Assembly: GCA_024401275.1 (NCBI GenBank)
Contig: JAKSLJ010000029.1
Location: forward strand, 1 to 46,565
From: Bacteroidaceae bacterium
GTDB lineage: Bacteria > Bacteroidota > Bacteroidia > Bacteroidales > Bacteroidaceae
Direction: 5' to 3'
Length of the DNA stretch: 46,565 nt
The position numbers and the translations under genes were made by a program. The notes under the pieces are model-generated. The model was not told the origin of the DNA. It saw only the letters and a program-made list of their open reading frames with translations, and searched no databases. Below are positions 32,105 through 40,316 of the stretch, in pieces. Position 1 is the first letter of the stretch, and each line of letters starts with the position of its first letter.

Positions 32105-32281
32105 TTAGAACAAGTCCTCATCATCAAAGTCATCATCTTCCAAGAAGCTGTTGCGCTTGACAAGGCCGTCTTGTGAAGTATCAGAATAACCATTATCACT
32201 TATGGTAGGAGAACCAGCCAAGATGGTCTGCGCTTCGCTCTTTATCGTTTCAAAGAGAGGAGTGATATATTGCTTTTTCAT
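32105..32281 (-). CDS. 58-aa acidic peptide with MKKQYI leader (family copy 2)
   Basis: Reading the minus strand from the ATG at 32281 gives 58 residues. They start MKKQYITPLFETIKSEAQ and end NSFLEDDDFDDEDLF, followed by TAA at 32107-32105. It begins only 12 nt after the C10 protease stop, so it is almost certainly co-transcribed. The N-terminal third matches the 55-aa peptide at 29201-29368, while the C-terminal part is unrelated and strongly acidic. A regulator or inhibitor of the protease, or a peptide precursor, are possibilities. C10 proteases elsewhere can have inhibitor genes in the operon, but those known are longer. Confidence 0.7.
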   Translation of the reverse strand: MKKQYITPLFETIKSEAQTILAGSPTISDNGYSDTSQDGLVKRNSFLEDDDFDDEDLF

Positions 32282-32293
32282 ATCGTTGAGTCT

Positions 32294-34813
32294 TTATTTG
32301 TTGATGTAGAGTTTACCGTTCTTGATTACAAGACCGCGAGTATTGCTGTTCACACGCATACCGTTGAGGTTGTAATAATAATCCTGCATTCTGGATTCTG
32401 CATTCTGAATTTCCTTAATGCCTGTGGCATCGTCCGTAAACTTGAAGAACGAAGTGAGAGAAGAGCCTGCTTTGAGGTAAGCGCCATACTGACGAACTCT
32501 CTGTTCGCCATTGTTCTCAACCTCATAGAATGCAAGTCCGTCCTTTGCCTCAAGGTTCTGGAGTACATACGAAGCCTTTGGAGCGTATGTCTGAGCAGCA
32601 GTTGTGTTGCCTACGAGGAGACCATTCTTGAGGTTTTCTGCCTCTGGAGTCTCAGGACCTGTGAATGTATATTTATCAGGAGTACCTGTGATGAGGTATG
32701 GCTTGTTGCATTCAAGTGTAGAAACTTCTTCCTTCATGAGTTTGTTGCCCTCTGTTGCAGTCACGGTGTATGCTGTCAAACCTTCTGGCACTTCGGCATT
32801 GTATGGCAAGCAGAGTGTGCCCCATCCAGCAGATGTGAGAGTGTAGTCAATAGGCTTGTCTGCACGGAAGTAGAGAGGCATGTATGGAGAAAGGTTATTC
32901 CTAGTATTACCATCATGAACAACTATATAATAGTCCTTACCTTCTGCCAATGAGTTCTTTCCCTGTACGATATCTGACCAACCCAGCGAATAGTCTTTTT
33001 CCTCACCAACCTCAAACACCTCATTTCTGAAACCCCACATGCCTATGGTTCTATAATTATTATCAACCAACTCAAGCACATATATTACAAGGGTTCCTAT
33101 TTTATATGATGATGCCCCGTAATTCTTCAGAGCGAAATGAATCTCACCATTCGTCTTTGACATATAGCCGCCGTTGTCGATTACGAGTTCCTTCGAGAGC
33201 GCAACACCTGTAGGTTCAGTAACTTCGAGTACCTGTGGCTCCCAATTCTGTGGCTGTGGCATATCAACATATTCGCCATCGCTGTTCTCGTACATCATAG
33301 TCACATAGTAAGACTTGCCTGGCTCGAGAGAAAGAGGAGTGGTGAATGGTTCGTCCGACCCTGTACTGTAGCCAGGATAAATTTCGCTTGTAGTACGGAT
33401 GTATGAACCGATAATAACATCTGACTCGTCATCGGTATTTGTGTACTTCACCTTGAGGTTATAAGCCTGTGGCACCACGCTTCCATTGCCGCAGTAGTAT
33501 CCATCGATTGAAATGTTGCCTCCAGGAGTAGTAGAAGAAGTAACCAGCGTAATGCCTCGTGTGAACGCACTCTTCACTGGCTGGCTTGTTCCGTCACGGT
33601 CAGGAGTGATGCCAATGCCAATGTGCTGAGACATATAGTAGCCTTGGCCTGGCGCGCCACCACCAGAACCAGAGCCTTCAGGGCAGAGTGCTGTGCCAGA
33701 ACCTGCTGTAGGAGTAAGTAGGAAGTGGCCATTGCTGCCACCGCTCCATCCCCAGTTGATGTGGTAGAGACCATTCTCATAGCCATCGCACACGAAAGCA
33801 TGTCCACTGCCAGACACCTGCTGACCGCCATAGAGCACAGGGCGACCTGCGGCGAGTTCATCATACACCATGTCCTCCCACTGCTCATCAGAATAGTAAG
33901 CACGCTCGTGGTATGTGATGCCCTTGCTGTACTTGAAATAAGTCACAAGAGCTGTTGCAAGCTCTCTTGCATCAGCGCCTGAACCACCATTATCGAAACT
34001 ATTATATTTCATATTCACAGCCACGCCAACATGATACATCAATGTGCCGACGGCTTTATCTGCTGCATCTCCACTGTATTCCCAATACTCATATTCGTCC
34101 TTCATCTTGTCCCACTCGTAAGTTGTCTCTCCGAAGTTGGCAGATGGAGTATAGCCTTCGAATTTGTAAGAACCCGTACGACTTCCCACACCAGTATCTG
34201 GCCACTCATGATACTTCATGATTTGAGCACCCGCAGTTGCCACACAACCAGTTGCTACTCCATATTCATCATCCAAAATGCAATTCTCTTCTATGTTATA
34301 AGGATGCATACAGTTGAATGGTGCTCCCTGATCCCACTTAGTCTGTACCAAGTAGTCGATGTTTGACTTTGGAGCCTTGCGTGGAGCACGCTTTGCCTTT
34401 GCCACATCAGCAACAGAGATTTTGCCCTCCTTCACCTGCTTGATGACAGACGAGATCTGCTTGTCGTAGCAAGAGAGGAACCACTTCATGTTTTCAGGAA
34501 GCTTATCGTAGTCGAATGTTCCGCTGTCGGAATAACCGAGAACATCCTGTGCAGCTTCATCACCACCAATGATAATATAGCCGCCCTGGGCATTGTTGAA
34601 TACATAGTAGTAAGTTTCATCGCCCGCCTTGGATGTGTAGGCTAACGAGAGAGACTGAGCTTTGCCGTTGAGCGACTTGGCTTTGCGGCTTTTACTCATG
34701 AAGGCCTTTGCCTTCGACATGGCATCGTCAGGACTGACTGTTTGAGCCTTGACTGCCAGTGTGACTGTCAGCATCAAGAGTGCTAACAAAACGGAACTTT
34801 TCAGATGTTTCAT
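32294..34813 (-). CDS. C10 family cysteine protease (streptopain / interpain A-like)
   Basis: An 839-residue secreted protease. The signal peptide is about 1-23 (LLALLMLTVTLAVKA-Q). An N-terminal pro-domain of the Spi/streptopain type spans about 25-145 and is basic at its end (KRAPRKAPK), a likely cleavage site. The catalytic domain (about 150-400) has Cys190 in EYGVATGCVATAGAQIMKYH and His338 in GSGHAFVCDGY, with HINWGWSGGSNGHF following; these match the Cys-His dyad of streptopain. About 400 further residues of beta-sandwich type lead to a C-terminal tail GLVIKNGKLYINK like that of type IX cargo. It is flanked by a 33-aa and a 58-aa peptide gene. Confidence 0.93.
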   Translation of the reverse strand: MKHLKSSVLLALLMLTVTLAVKAQTVSPDDAMSKAKAFMSKSRKAKSLNGKAQSLSLAYTSKAGDETYYYVFNNAQGGYIIIGGDEAAQDVLGYSDSGTFDYDKLPENMKWFLSCYDKQISSVIKQVKEGKISVADVAKAKRAPRKAPKSNIDYLVQTKWDQGAPFNCMHPYNIEENCILDDEYGVATGCVATAGAQIMKYHEWPDTGVGSRTGSYKFEGYTPSANFGETTYEWDKMKDEYEYWEYSGDAADKAVGTLMYHVGVAVNMKYNSFDNGGSGADARELATALVTYFKYSKGITYHERAYYSDEQWEDMVYDELAAGRPVLYGGQQVSGSGHAFVCDGYENGLYHINWGWSGGSNGHFLLTPTAGSGTALCPEGSGSGGGAPGQGYYMSQHIGIGITPDRDGTSQPVKSAFTRGITLVTSSTTPGGNISIDGYYCGNGSVVPQAYNLKVKYTNTDDESDVIIGSYIRTTSEIYPGYSTGSDEPFTTPLSLEPGKSYYVTMMYENSDGEYVDMPQPQNWEPQVLEVTEPTGVALSKELVIDNGGYMSKTNGEIHFALKNYGASSYKIGTLVIYVLELVDNNYRTIGMWGFRNEVFEVGEEKDYSLGWSDIVQGKNSLAEGKDYYIVVHDGNTRNNLSPYMPLYFRADKPIDYTLTSAGWGTLCLPYNAEVPEGLTAYTVTATEGNKLMKEEVSTLECNKPYLITGTPDKYTFTGPETPEAENLKNGLLVGNTTAAQTYAPKASYVLQNLEAKDGLAFYEVENNGEQRVRQYGAYLKAGSSLTSFFKFTDDATGIKEIQNAESRMQDYYYNLNGMRVNSNTRGLVIKNGKLYINK

Positions 34814-34839
34814 CTTCTTTATTATTTAGTAATGTTATT

Positions 34840-34941
34840 TTAGAACAGTAATGACAATAAAGCAGCAATCAGTGAGAGCGCTATAAGTATCAGGCTCGCA
34901 TTCTGCAATATTCTGTGGTGAACATTATGCTTCCTTTCCAT
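34840..34941 (-). CDS. 33-aa small membrane peptide upstream of the C10 protease
   Basis: The ATG at 34941 opens a 33-codon frame. The peptide starts MERKHNVHHRILQNAS and continues into one hydrophobic helix (LILIALSLIAALLSLLF) that runs to the stop. The basic/His-rich N-terminus followed by a single helix is the typical layout of a small inner-membrane protein. It sits between the -7 box at 34989-34996 and the protease start (34813), so it is the first frame on that transcript. No strong ribosome-binding site is seen. It could be a genuine small protein or a chance frame. Confidence 0.5.
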   Translation of the reverse strand: MERKHNVHHRILQNASLILIALSLIAALLSLLF

Positions 34942-34988
34942 ATCAGTTTATCGGTTGTATGGTTATACAGTTGGACGGAATTCGGCTG

Positions 34989-34996
34989 CAAAGGTA
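34989..34996 (-). promoter_or_regulatory. -7 element of the C10 protease unit
   Basis: TACCTTTG on the minus strand, about 175 nt upstream of the protease ATG and about 48 nt before the 33-aa frame. No TTTG is found at 19-21 nt. Confidence 0.6.
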
Positions 34997-35114
34997 AGGA
35001 GAAAAATCAGCTTCTTTTTTATAAAACTGAAAGGAAAATACTATAAATTGTTATAAAAAGAGGGGCAATTGTTATAAAAACGGACATTTTGAACGTATTT
35101 ATAATAAATATTTG

Positions 35115-35122
35115 TATTTTTG
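35115..35122 (+). promoter_or_regulatory. -7 element for the AraC-type regulator
   Basis: TATTTTTG, with the start expected near 35128, which is 17 nt before the ATG at 35145. A TTTG occurs 23 nt upstream. This argues against the TTG start at 35112. Confidence 0.55.
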
Positions 35123-35144
35123 CATCAAAATTAGACGTCTATTT

Positions 35145-36380
35145 ATGCTTATATCATTTATACATTCCCTTCCGAGCATGGTCTCTCTGCTATGGTTCTT
35201 CTCCTTCCTGCTAAAGGTGAAGACACCTCGTCAGAAACTTTTCTGCTGTGCCGAAGGTATCGCTGTCATTTTCTATGCCATATTAGCAGTGTATTTCTTT
35301 CCTGCCGTTGACTACGAGACAATGGTAAAGATGGAAACAGCCAGCATACCGGCAGGCATTTCTCTTTGTGGCCTTGTCGTGGCGTATATGTATATGCATT
35401 ATTCGGGCAAGCGGATGAACGGCATCTATATATCCATTCTGCAAATTCCTGCAATCGTACTATGCACGGCGGTCGGTTTGCTGTGTTACATAATAGGATT
35501 TGAACAGGCTGCAGACATAAGCCGACAATTTGCGACACCAGAAGGGTTGGTAGGAGAATACGCCACAAAAATCAATCGTCTGTATTGCTTCTTTACCTAC
35601 GATATGTTTATGATGGAAGCGGGATTCTATGTGGCGCTTATCCTGTTTCTGTGCTTTGCAACACTCCGTAAACAAGGCTACCGTCTTGGAGATCTTTCCC
35701 GGTTTTTCTTTAAAGGCAAACCATCTACTCGTTCGCGAACCATAGCCGTGATGTATATTCTTGAAATGCTGCTGATGATAATGATGATGACTACGGGTAG
35801 TGTATTCCTGGCCAAGCACGCGATTCTTGGCGTCATGATCAGCATTGCACTTGCTGCAACAAAACACATCATAGCCTATCTGGAGTTTTATAGCGATGAC
35901 GACAAACCAGTAACATTGTACGAACTCTCGCACCTCACATTATATAACAAAGAGACCGAGCAGAACAGTATCGACAGCACGCAATATGATAACGATAGCG
36001 CACAGTCACCTTCGACATTAACGAGTGGTAATGCAAAAGTTGATGACAGAATAGAGCTGCTCCAGGAATTGATGGAGGTGAAGAAGATTTGGCGCAACGA
36101 GGAACTCACATCACAGCTTGTTTGTGAAATGATGAACATTGGCAAAACAACACTTTCCCAACTTGTCAACCAGTTTTACAACATGCCATTCCGTGACCTC
36201 GTCAACAAATACCGAATCGATGAAGCAAAGCGCTACATGAAAGCAAATCCTACTGCTACACAAGAGGTGGTAGCTCAACATTGTGGCTTTAAGAATGCCC
36301 AATATTTCAACACACAATTCAAGAAAATGGTAGGCGAAACACCTGCCGTCTGGTTGGTATCACTAGCAGGGGACAAATAA
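35145..36380 (+). CDS. Membrane-anchored AraC family transcriptional regulator
   Basis: About 411 residues from the ATG at 35145. The N-terminal 235 residues carry six or seven hydrophobic helices (for example VSLLWFFSFLL, GIAVIFYAILAVYFF, AIVLCTAVGLLCYII, ILEMLLMIMMMTTGS). The last 100 residues form an AraC/XylS helix-turn-helix pair: LVCEMMNIGKTTLSQLVNQF and then KYRIDEAKRYMKANPTATQEVVAQHCGFKNAQYFNTQFKK. The linker is rich in Ser, Asn and Asp. Such proteins sense a membrane or outside signal and act directly on DNA. It is divergent from the C10 protease unit with about 200 bp between, so that unit is a candidate target. Confidence 0.88.
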   Translation: MLISFIHSLPSMVSLLWFFSFLLKVKTPRQKLFCCAEGIAVIFYAILAVYFFPAVDYETMVKMETASIPAGISLCGLVVAYMYMHYSGKRMNGIYISILQIPAIVLCTAVGLLCYIIGFEQAADISRQFATPEGLVGEYATKINRLYCFFTYDMFMMEAGFYVALILFLCFATLRKQGYRLGDLSRFFFKGKPSTRSRTIAVMYILEMLLMIMMMTTGSVFLAKHAILGVMISIALAATKHIIAYLEFYSDDDKPVTLYELSHLTLYNKETEQNSIDSTQYDNDSAQSPSTLTSGNAKVDDRIELLQELMEVKKIWRNEELTSQLVCEMMNIGKTTLSQLVNQFYNMPFRDLVNKYRIDEAKRYMKANPTATQEVVAQHCGFKNAQYFNTQFKKMVGETPAVWLVSLAGDK

Positions 36381-36420
36381 GATATAGGGGATTTTTTGTT
36401 TCATAAACTTATCTGTCTAT

Positions 36421-36455
36421 GCCCAAACGCAAACAAACAAACAAACGAAAAATCT
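36421..36455 (+). repeat. (CAAA)n cassette with GGCTTGGGGC flank
   Basis: Four CAAA units followed by CGAAAAATCTCTTTTGATT and CGGCTTGGGGC, matching the left end of the repeat at 31683. Confidence 0.8.
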
Positions 36456-36498
36456 CTTTTGATTTCGGCTTGGGGCAGCGTTTCCATATCCGATCATT

Positions 36499-36520
36499 AA
36501 CGACGCTATGAGGCGTCGTT
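36499..36520 (+). terminator. Hairpin after the AraC-type gene
   Basis: AACGACGC/GCGTCGTT with a 6-nt loop, about 120 nt after the stop. The T tail is short. Confidence 0.5.
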
Positions 36521-36575
36521 TCCACACAAAGCTCAATCAAGGAAAATATATTTTGGGAGGAGCTGGCTAAACAGT

Positions 36576-36613
36576 CATCCCCATACTCCAAACGATGGTG
36601 GAATATGGGGATG
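36576..36613 (-). terminator. Hairpin after the sigma factor gene
   Basis: CATCCCCATA-T-TCC paired with GGA-G-TATGGGGATG, 12 nt beyond the sigma factor stop on the minus strand. No long T run follows. Confidence 0.55.
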
Positions 36614-36625
36614 GGGGTATGTCCG

Positions 36626-37219
36626 TTAAACTGCGAGCTGTATGTTGTGCTGCTTGGCGAGTTTGCGCATATTGATTATGCCGTAGCGCATGCGACCGAG
36701 GGCGGTGTTGATGCTTACGCCGGTGATCTCTGCGATTTCCTTGAACGAGATGTCCTGGAAGCAGCGCATGTAAACGACTTCGCGCTGGCTTTCCGGCAGT
36801 TCCATCATGAGCTTCTTGGCGTCCTTGAGCACCTGATGGCTGATGATGTTGTGCTCCTTTGAGTCGTCGAAAACGGACTGGCTGAAGCGCGACATGTCGT
36901 CGCCATAGTTTGAGTCGAAGATGTCGCGGCTCTTCTGGCGGCGGAAGACGTCAAGGATTGCGTTGTGTGCTATGCGGATTGCCCATGAGATGAACTTTCC
37001 GTTGTCGTTGTATCTGCCTTCCTGTAGGCGCACAATGATTTTGATGAAGGTATCCTGGAAGATATCTTCAGCGAGTTCCTTGTTGCGTGCGATAATAAGG
37101 ATATAGGAATAAATGTCGTCTTTAACTCGCTCAAGGAGCAAATCAAAGGCGTCATTATTGCCATTTGCGTAGGCAATTGCAAGCTCCTCGTTGGTGAGCT
37201 GCTGGAGTGCTGTTGTCAT
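36626..37219 (-). CDS. ECF-type RNA polymerase sigma factor
   Basis: A 197-residue sigma-70 family protein. Region 2 covers about residues 20-95: FDLLLERVKDDIYSYILIIARNKELAEDIFQDTFIKI and GKFISWAIRIAHNAILDVFRRQK. Region 4 covers about 135-185: LPESQREVVYMRCFQDISFKEIAEITGVSINTALGRMRYGIINMRKL. There is no region 3, so it belongs to the ECF group. No anti-sigma gene is adjacent, which is unusual for FecI-like systems and suggests another control. It lies downstream of the Nudix gene; its own promoter overlaps the end of that gene. Confidence 0.93.
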   Translation of the reverse strand: MTTALQQLTNEELAIAYANGNNDAFDLLLERVKDDIYSYILIIARNKELAEDIFQDTFIKIIVRLQEGRYNDNGKFISWAIRIAHNAILDVFRRQKSRDIFDSNYGDDMSRFSQSVFDDSKEHNIISHQVLKDAKKLMMELPESQREVVYMRCFQDISFKEIAEITGVSINTALGRMRYGIINMRKLAKQHNIQLAV

Positions 37220-37277
37220 TATTTACTTTTCGATTGGTAAAGTAAATGTGTGTCGATAGGCTAAGAATTTTTTTAAT

Positions 37278-37305
37278 GCAGAATGCGGAATGCAGAATGC
37301 AGAAT
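37278..37305. repeat. 7-bp microsatellite, GCAGAAT type, four units
   Basis: GCAGAAT-GCGGAAT-GCAGAAT-GCAGAAT in the leader of the sigma factor gene. The same word repeats occur inside the coding ends of the PCMD-like and C10 protease genes. Confidence 0.85.
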
Positions 37306-37352
37306 TAATTATGAATGTGTAATTGTTGTGATGAAAACCTATGTTTCGGGTG

Positions 37353-37383
37353 CAAAGGTATGATTATTTATCTAATTTTGCAA
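37353..37383 (-). promoter_or_regulatory. Promoter of the sigma factor gene inside the end of the Nudix gene
   Basis: On the minus strand, TTG (37383-37381), 20 nt, TACCTTTG (37360-37353). The -33 box lies within the last codons of the Nudix gene. The region around the -7 box shares CGGGTGCAAAGGTA (plus strand) with the CRISPR repeat. Confidence 0.75.
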
Positions 37384-37924
37384 GAAAATGGTCGATTAAT
37401 TGACGTGCAATGGAGTCTTTTGACGGAATTTGGGGCAAATTATCGGCTGTGAACCACCCTCCGTCGGCTATTTCTTCTTCCTGCAGCTTTATTTCGCCGC
37501 TCTCGTAATCGGCTGTGAATCCGACCATGAGATTGGTTGGGAATGGCCATGCCTGGGAGCCGAAATAGCGGATGTTCTTCACGCGGATTCCGGTTTCCTC
37601 CATAATCTCGCGCTGTACGGCTTCCTCAAGGTTTTCGGCTACTTCGACGAATCCGGCAACGAGTCCGAAGACTCCGGAGCGCAGCGTGTGGGCATGAACG
37701 AGCAGGAACTCCTCGCCGCGGCTCACGAGGGTGATGACGGCAGGCTGTATGCGTGGCCAGATCTGCTTGCCACAGCTTGTGCAGATGCGCGAATTGGCTT
37801 CTGCGGCTTCCATAGGGGCTCCACAAAAACCGCAGAACTGGTGGCTTTCTTCAAAGTACTCCAATTCTGCAGCTCTGCGTATTTCCTTGTTCGCCAGTAG
37901 GGTAGGGCGATCGTATTGTTTCAT
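37364..37924 (-). CDS. nudC: NudC-like Nudix hydrolase (NAD+ / NADH pyrophosphatase type)
   Basis: A 186-residue protein. An N-terminal zinc ribbon (CGFCGAP, 15 residues, CTSCGK) precedes the Nudix domain, whose box GFVEVAENLEEAVQREIMEETGI fits GX5EX7REUXEEXGU exactly. The SQAWPFPTNLM motif that follows is the NudC signature. NudC hydrolyses NAD(H) and in some bacteria removes NAD caps from RNA. It is shorter than E. coli NudC (257 aa), lacking the extra N-terminal domain. The ATG overlaps the stop of the DUF1573 gene by one base, so the two are coupled. Confidence 0.9.
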   Translation of the reverse strand: MKQYDRPTLLANKEIRRAAELEYFEESHQFCGFCGAPMEAAEANSRICTSCGKQIWPRIQPAVITLVSRGEEFLLVHAHTLRSGVFGLVAGFVEVAENLEEAVQREIMEETGIRVKNIRYFGSQAWPFPTNLMVGFTADYESGEIKLQEEEIADGGWFTADNLPQIPSKDSIARQLIDHFLAKLDK

Positions 37925-38307
37925 TACTTTCCTTCTTCCATATCGCCTTCGATATAGAGGCGAGTCATCTCTACCTTGCCGTTAGTGCGTACGGTGATGG
38001 TCTTCTTGAAATGGCCTGGGAACTTGCCTGCGCCGTTGTAAGTTACCTTGATTTCGCCCTTCTCGCCTGGCTTGATTGGCTTCTTGGTATATTCTGGTAC
38101 AGTGCATCCGCAGCTTGCCACAGCCTGGTTGATGATGAGTGGCTGGTCACCTACATTTGTGAACTTGTATGACACGGTCTGAGTAGGTGTTGACTCAGGG
38201 AACTTGCCGAGGTTCTGTGTGAGAGACTCGAACTTGATTTCTGCCTGTGCTGCAGCGAAGTTTACTGCAGTGAAGAGGAGAGTGAGTGCTATGAGAAACT
38301 TTTTCAT
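37924..38307 (-). CDS. Secreted DUF1573 protein
   Basis: A 127-residue exported protein. The signal peptide is about residues 1-20 (FLIALTLLFTAVNFAAA-Q). The mature part is a DUF1573/immunoglobulin-like (ASH/MSP-type) domain: KFESLTQNLGKFPE, YKFTNVGDQPLIINQAVASCGCTVPEYTKKPIKPGEKGEIKVTYN. The CGC motif is typical of the family. The role is unknown, perhaps periplasmic or cell-surface. It has a perfect promoter divergent to that of aspS and is translationally coupled to the Nudix gene. Confidence 0.9.
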   Translation of the reverse strand: MKKFLIALTLLFTAVNFAAAQAEIKFESLTQNLGKFPESTPTQTVSYKFTNVGDQPLIINQAVASCGCTVPEYTKKPIKPGEKGEIKVTYNGAGKFPGHFKKTITVRTNGKVEMTRLYIEGDMEEGK

Positions 38308-38369
38308 ATTTACGGATTTACAAATTTACGATTTACAATTTTGAGCCTCTAAGGGCTTTTTTCCTACTG

Positions 38370-38400
38370 CAAAAGTACATATATATTATATATAGTCAAA
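38370..38400 (-). promoter_or_regulatory. Consensus promoter for DUF1573-nudC
   Basis: On the minus strand, TTTG (38400-38397), exactly 19 nt, TACTTTTG (38377-38370). Confidence 0.88.
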
Positions 38401-38427
38401 GGAATTTAAAGATTTTTTACGTTTTTC

Positions 38428-38458
38428 TTTGTGATTTATTGATTTTTAAGTAATTTTG
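38428..38458 (+). promoter_or_regulatory. Consensus promoter for aspS
   Basis: TTTG (38428-38431), exactly 19 nt, TAATTTTG (38451-38458). The leader of about 75 nt contains repeated GTAAAT(C/T) words right before the ATG. Confidence 0.88.
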
Positions 38459-38540
38459 CAGCCATTATCGGATGGGAAATCCGAAAAATGAAAATAGAAA
38501 ATCCGTAAATTGTAAATCCGTAAATCTGTAAATAAACAAG

Positions 38541-40304
38541 ATGTATAGAAGTAATACCTGCGGTGAACTCCGCATCGAGAACGTCGGTCAGCAAGTGACT
38601 CTTGCCGGCTGGGTTCAGAAGAGCCGCAAGATGGGCGGCATGACTTTCGTTGACATCCGCGACCGCTACGGCATCACTCAGCTTGTCTTCAACGAGGCTG
38701 ACGACGCTGACCTCTGCGCTAAGTCGAACAAGCTCGGACGCGAATACTGCATCCAGATAAAGGGTGTAGTGGCTGAGCGCGAGAGCAAGAATGCCAATAT
38801 GCCTACTGGCGACATTGAGATTCTCGTTAAGGAACTGAATATCCTCAGCGAGAGTGTTACTCCTCCGTTCACTATCGAGGACAACACTGACGGTGGCGAC
38901 GATCTCCGCATGAAGTATCGCTACCTCGACCTTCGCCGTACTCCAGTGCGCAAGAACCTTGAGCTTCGCCACAAGATGACTATCCTCATCCGCAACTTCC
39001 TGGACAACCTGAAGTTCATTGAGGTGGAGACTCCAATCCTCATCGGTTCTACTCCGGAAGGTGCTCGCGACTTCGTGGTTCCTTCTCGCATGAATCCAGG
39101 TCAGTTCTACGCTCTTCCACAGTCTCCACAGACTCTGAAGCAGCTCTTGATGGTGTCTGGCTTCGACCGTTACTTCCAGATTGCAAAGTGCTTCCGCGAC
39201 GAAGACCTTCGCGCTGACCGTCAGCCTGAGTTCACTCAGATTGACTGCGAGATGTCGTTCGTTGACCAGGAGGATGTTATCCAGATATTCGAGGACCTCG
39301 CTCGCCATCTCTTCAAGGAGATTCGCGGCGTGGAACTTCCTGCCAAGCTCCAGCAGATGACATGGCACGAGGCTATGCGTCGCTTCGGTTCCGATAAGCC
39401 AGACCTCCGTTTCGGCATGGAGTTCGTTGAACTTAAGGAATTCTTCGACGGCACTGGCGTTGACTTCGCTGTGTTCAACCAGGCTAACTACATCGGCGGT
39501 ATCTGCGTGAAGGGTTGCGCAAACTATACTCGCAAGCAGCTCGACCAGCTCACTGACTTCGTGAAGAGTCAGCAGGTTGGCGCTAAGGGACTTGTTTATG
39601 TTAAGGTGAACGAGGATGGCTCTATCAAGAGTTCTGTTGACAAGTTCTACTCTCAGGAAATCCTCCAGCAGCTTGCTGAGAAGATGGAAGCAGAGAAGGG
39701 CGACCTCCTCCTCATTCTTTCTGGCGAGTTCGTGAAGAAGACTCAGGTTCAGCTCTGTGCTCTCCGTCTTGAAATGGCTGAGCGTCTCGGCTTGAAGGAC
39801 AAGGATAAGTTTGAGTGCCTTTGGATTGTTGACTTCCCTCTCTTCGAGTGGAGTGACGAAGAGCAGCGCCTCATGGCTACTCACCACCCATTCACTATGC
39901 CTAACCCTGACGATATTCCACTCCTCGACGAGCACCCAGAGCAGGTTCGCGCAAAGGCTTACGACTTCGTATGCAACGGCGTGGAAGTTGGTGGCGGTTC
40001 GCTCCGTATCCACGAGGGCGACCTTCAGGCAAAGATGTTCGAGATTCTCGGCTTTACTCCAGAGCAGGCTATGGCTCAGTTCGGCTTCCTCATCAACGCG
40101 TTCAAGTACGGCGCACCACCTCACGCTGGTCTCGCCTTCGGTCTCGATCGCTTCGTGAGCCTCATGGCTGGTCTCGACTCTATCCGCGACTGCATTGCAT
40201 TCCCAAAGAACAACTCTGGTCGCGACGTGATGCTCGATGCTCCTGGCATGATTGCCGACAAGCAGCTTGAGGAGCTCCAGATAAAGCTCGACTTGAAGGA
40301 CTAA
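38541..40304 (+). CDS. aspS: Aspartyl-tRNA synthetase
   Basis: A 587-residue class II aminoacyl-tRNA synthetase. The N-terminal OB-fold (about 1-105) contains [32 protein letters not shown]. The catalytic core has FIEVETPIL (motif 1), [19 protein letters not shown] (motif 2) and [15 protein letters not shown] (motif 3), with the bacterial GAD-type insertion between them (about 290-420). It charges tRNA-Asp with aspartate. Length and motifs are those of the bacterial-type enzyme. Whether it also charges tRNA-Asn cannot be judged here. Confidence 0.97.
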   Translation: MYRSNTCGELRIENVGQQVTLAGWVQKSRKMGGMTFVDIRDRYGITQLVFNEADDADLCAKSNKLGREYCIQIKGVVAERESKNANMPTGDIEILVKELNILSESVTPPFTIEDNTDGGDDLRMKYRYLDLRRTPVRKNLELRHKMTILIRNFLDNLKFIEVETPILIGSTPEGARDFVVPSRMNPGQFYALPQSPQTLKQLLMVSGFDRYFQIAKCFRDEDLRADRQPEFTQIDCEMSFVDQEDVIQIFEDLARHLFKEIRGVELPAKLQQMTWHEAMRRFGSDKPDLRFGMEFVELKEFFDGTGVDFAVFNQANYIGGICVKGCANYTRKQLDQLTDFVKSQQVGAKGLVYVKVNEDGSIKSSVDKFYSQEILQQLAEKMEAEKGDLLLILSGEFVKKTQVQLCALRLEMAERLGLKDKDKFECLWIVDFPLFEWSDEEQRLMATHHPFTMPNPDDIPLLDEHPEQVRAKAYDFVCNGVEVGGGSLRIHEGDLQAKMFEILGFTPEQAMAQFGFLINAFKYGAPPHAGLAFGLDRFVSLMAGLDSIRDCIAFPKNNSGRDVMLDAPGMIADKQLEELQIKLDLKD

Positions 40305-40316
40305 TTAAGTATTCGC

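Noticed and set aside
35112-35144. TTG start for the AraC-type regulator
   Set aside because: It lies upstream of the predicted transcript start; the ATG at 35145 begins the first membrane helix.
36499-36613. A further small RNA between the AraC and sigma factor genes, suggested by two hairpins
   Set aside because: No -7 box precedes them; they fit as gene-end hairpins.
38436-40124. A 562-codon open frame antisense to aspS
   Set aside because: It is a shadow of the biased codon use of aspS, with leucine/valine/glutamate-rich low-information sequence and no motif.
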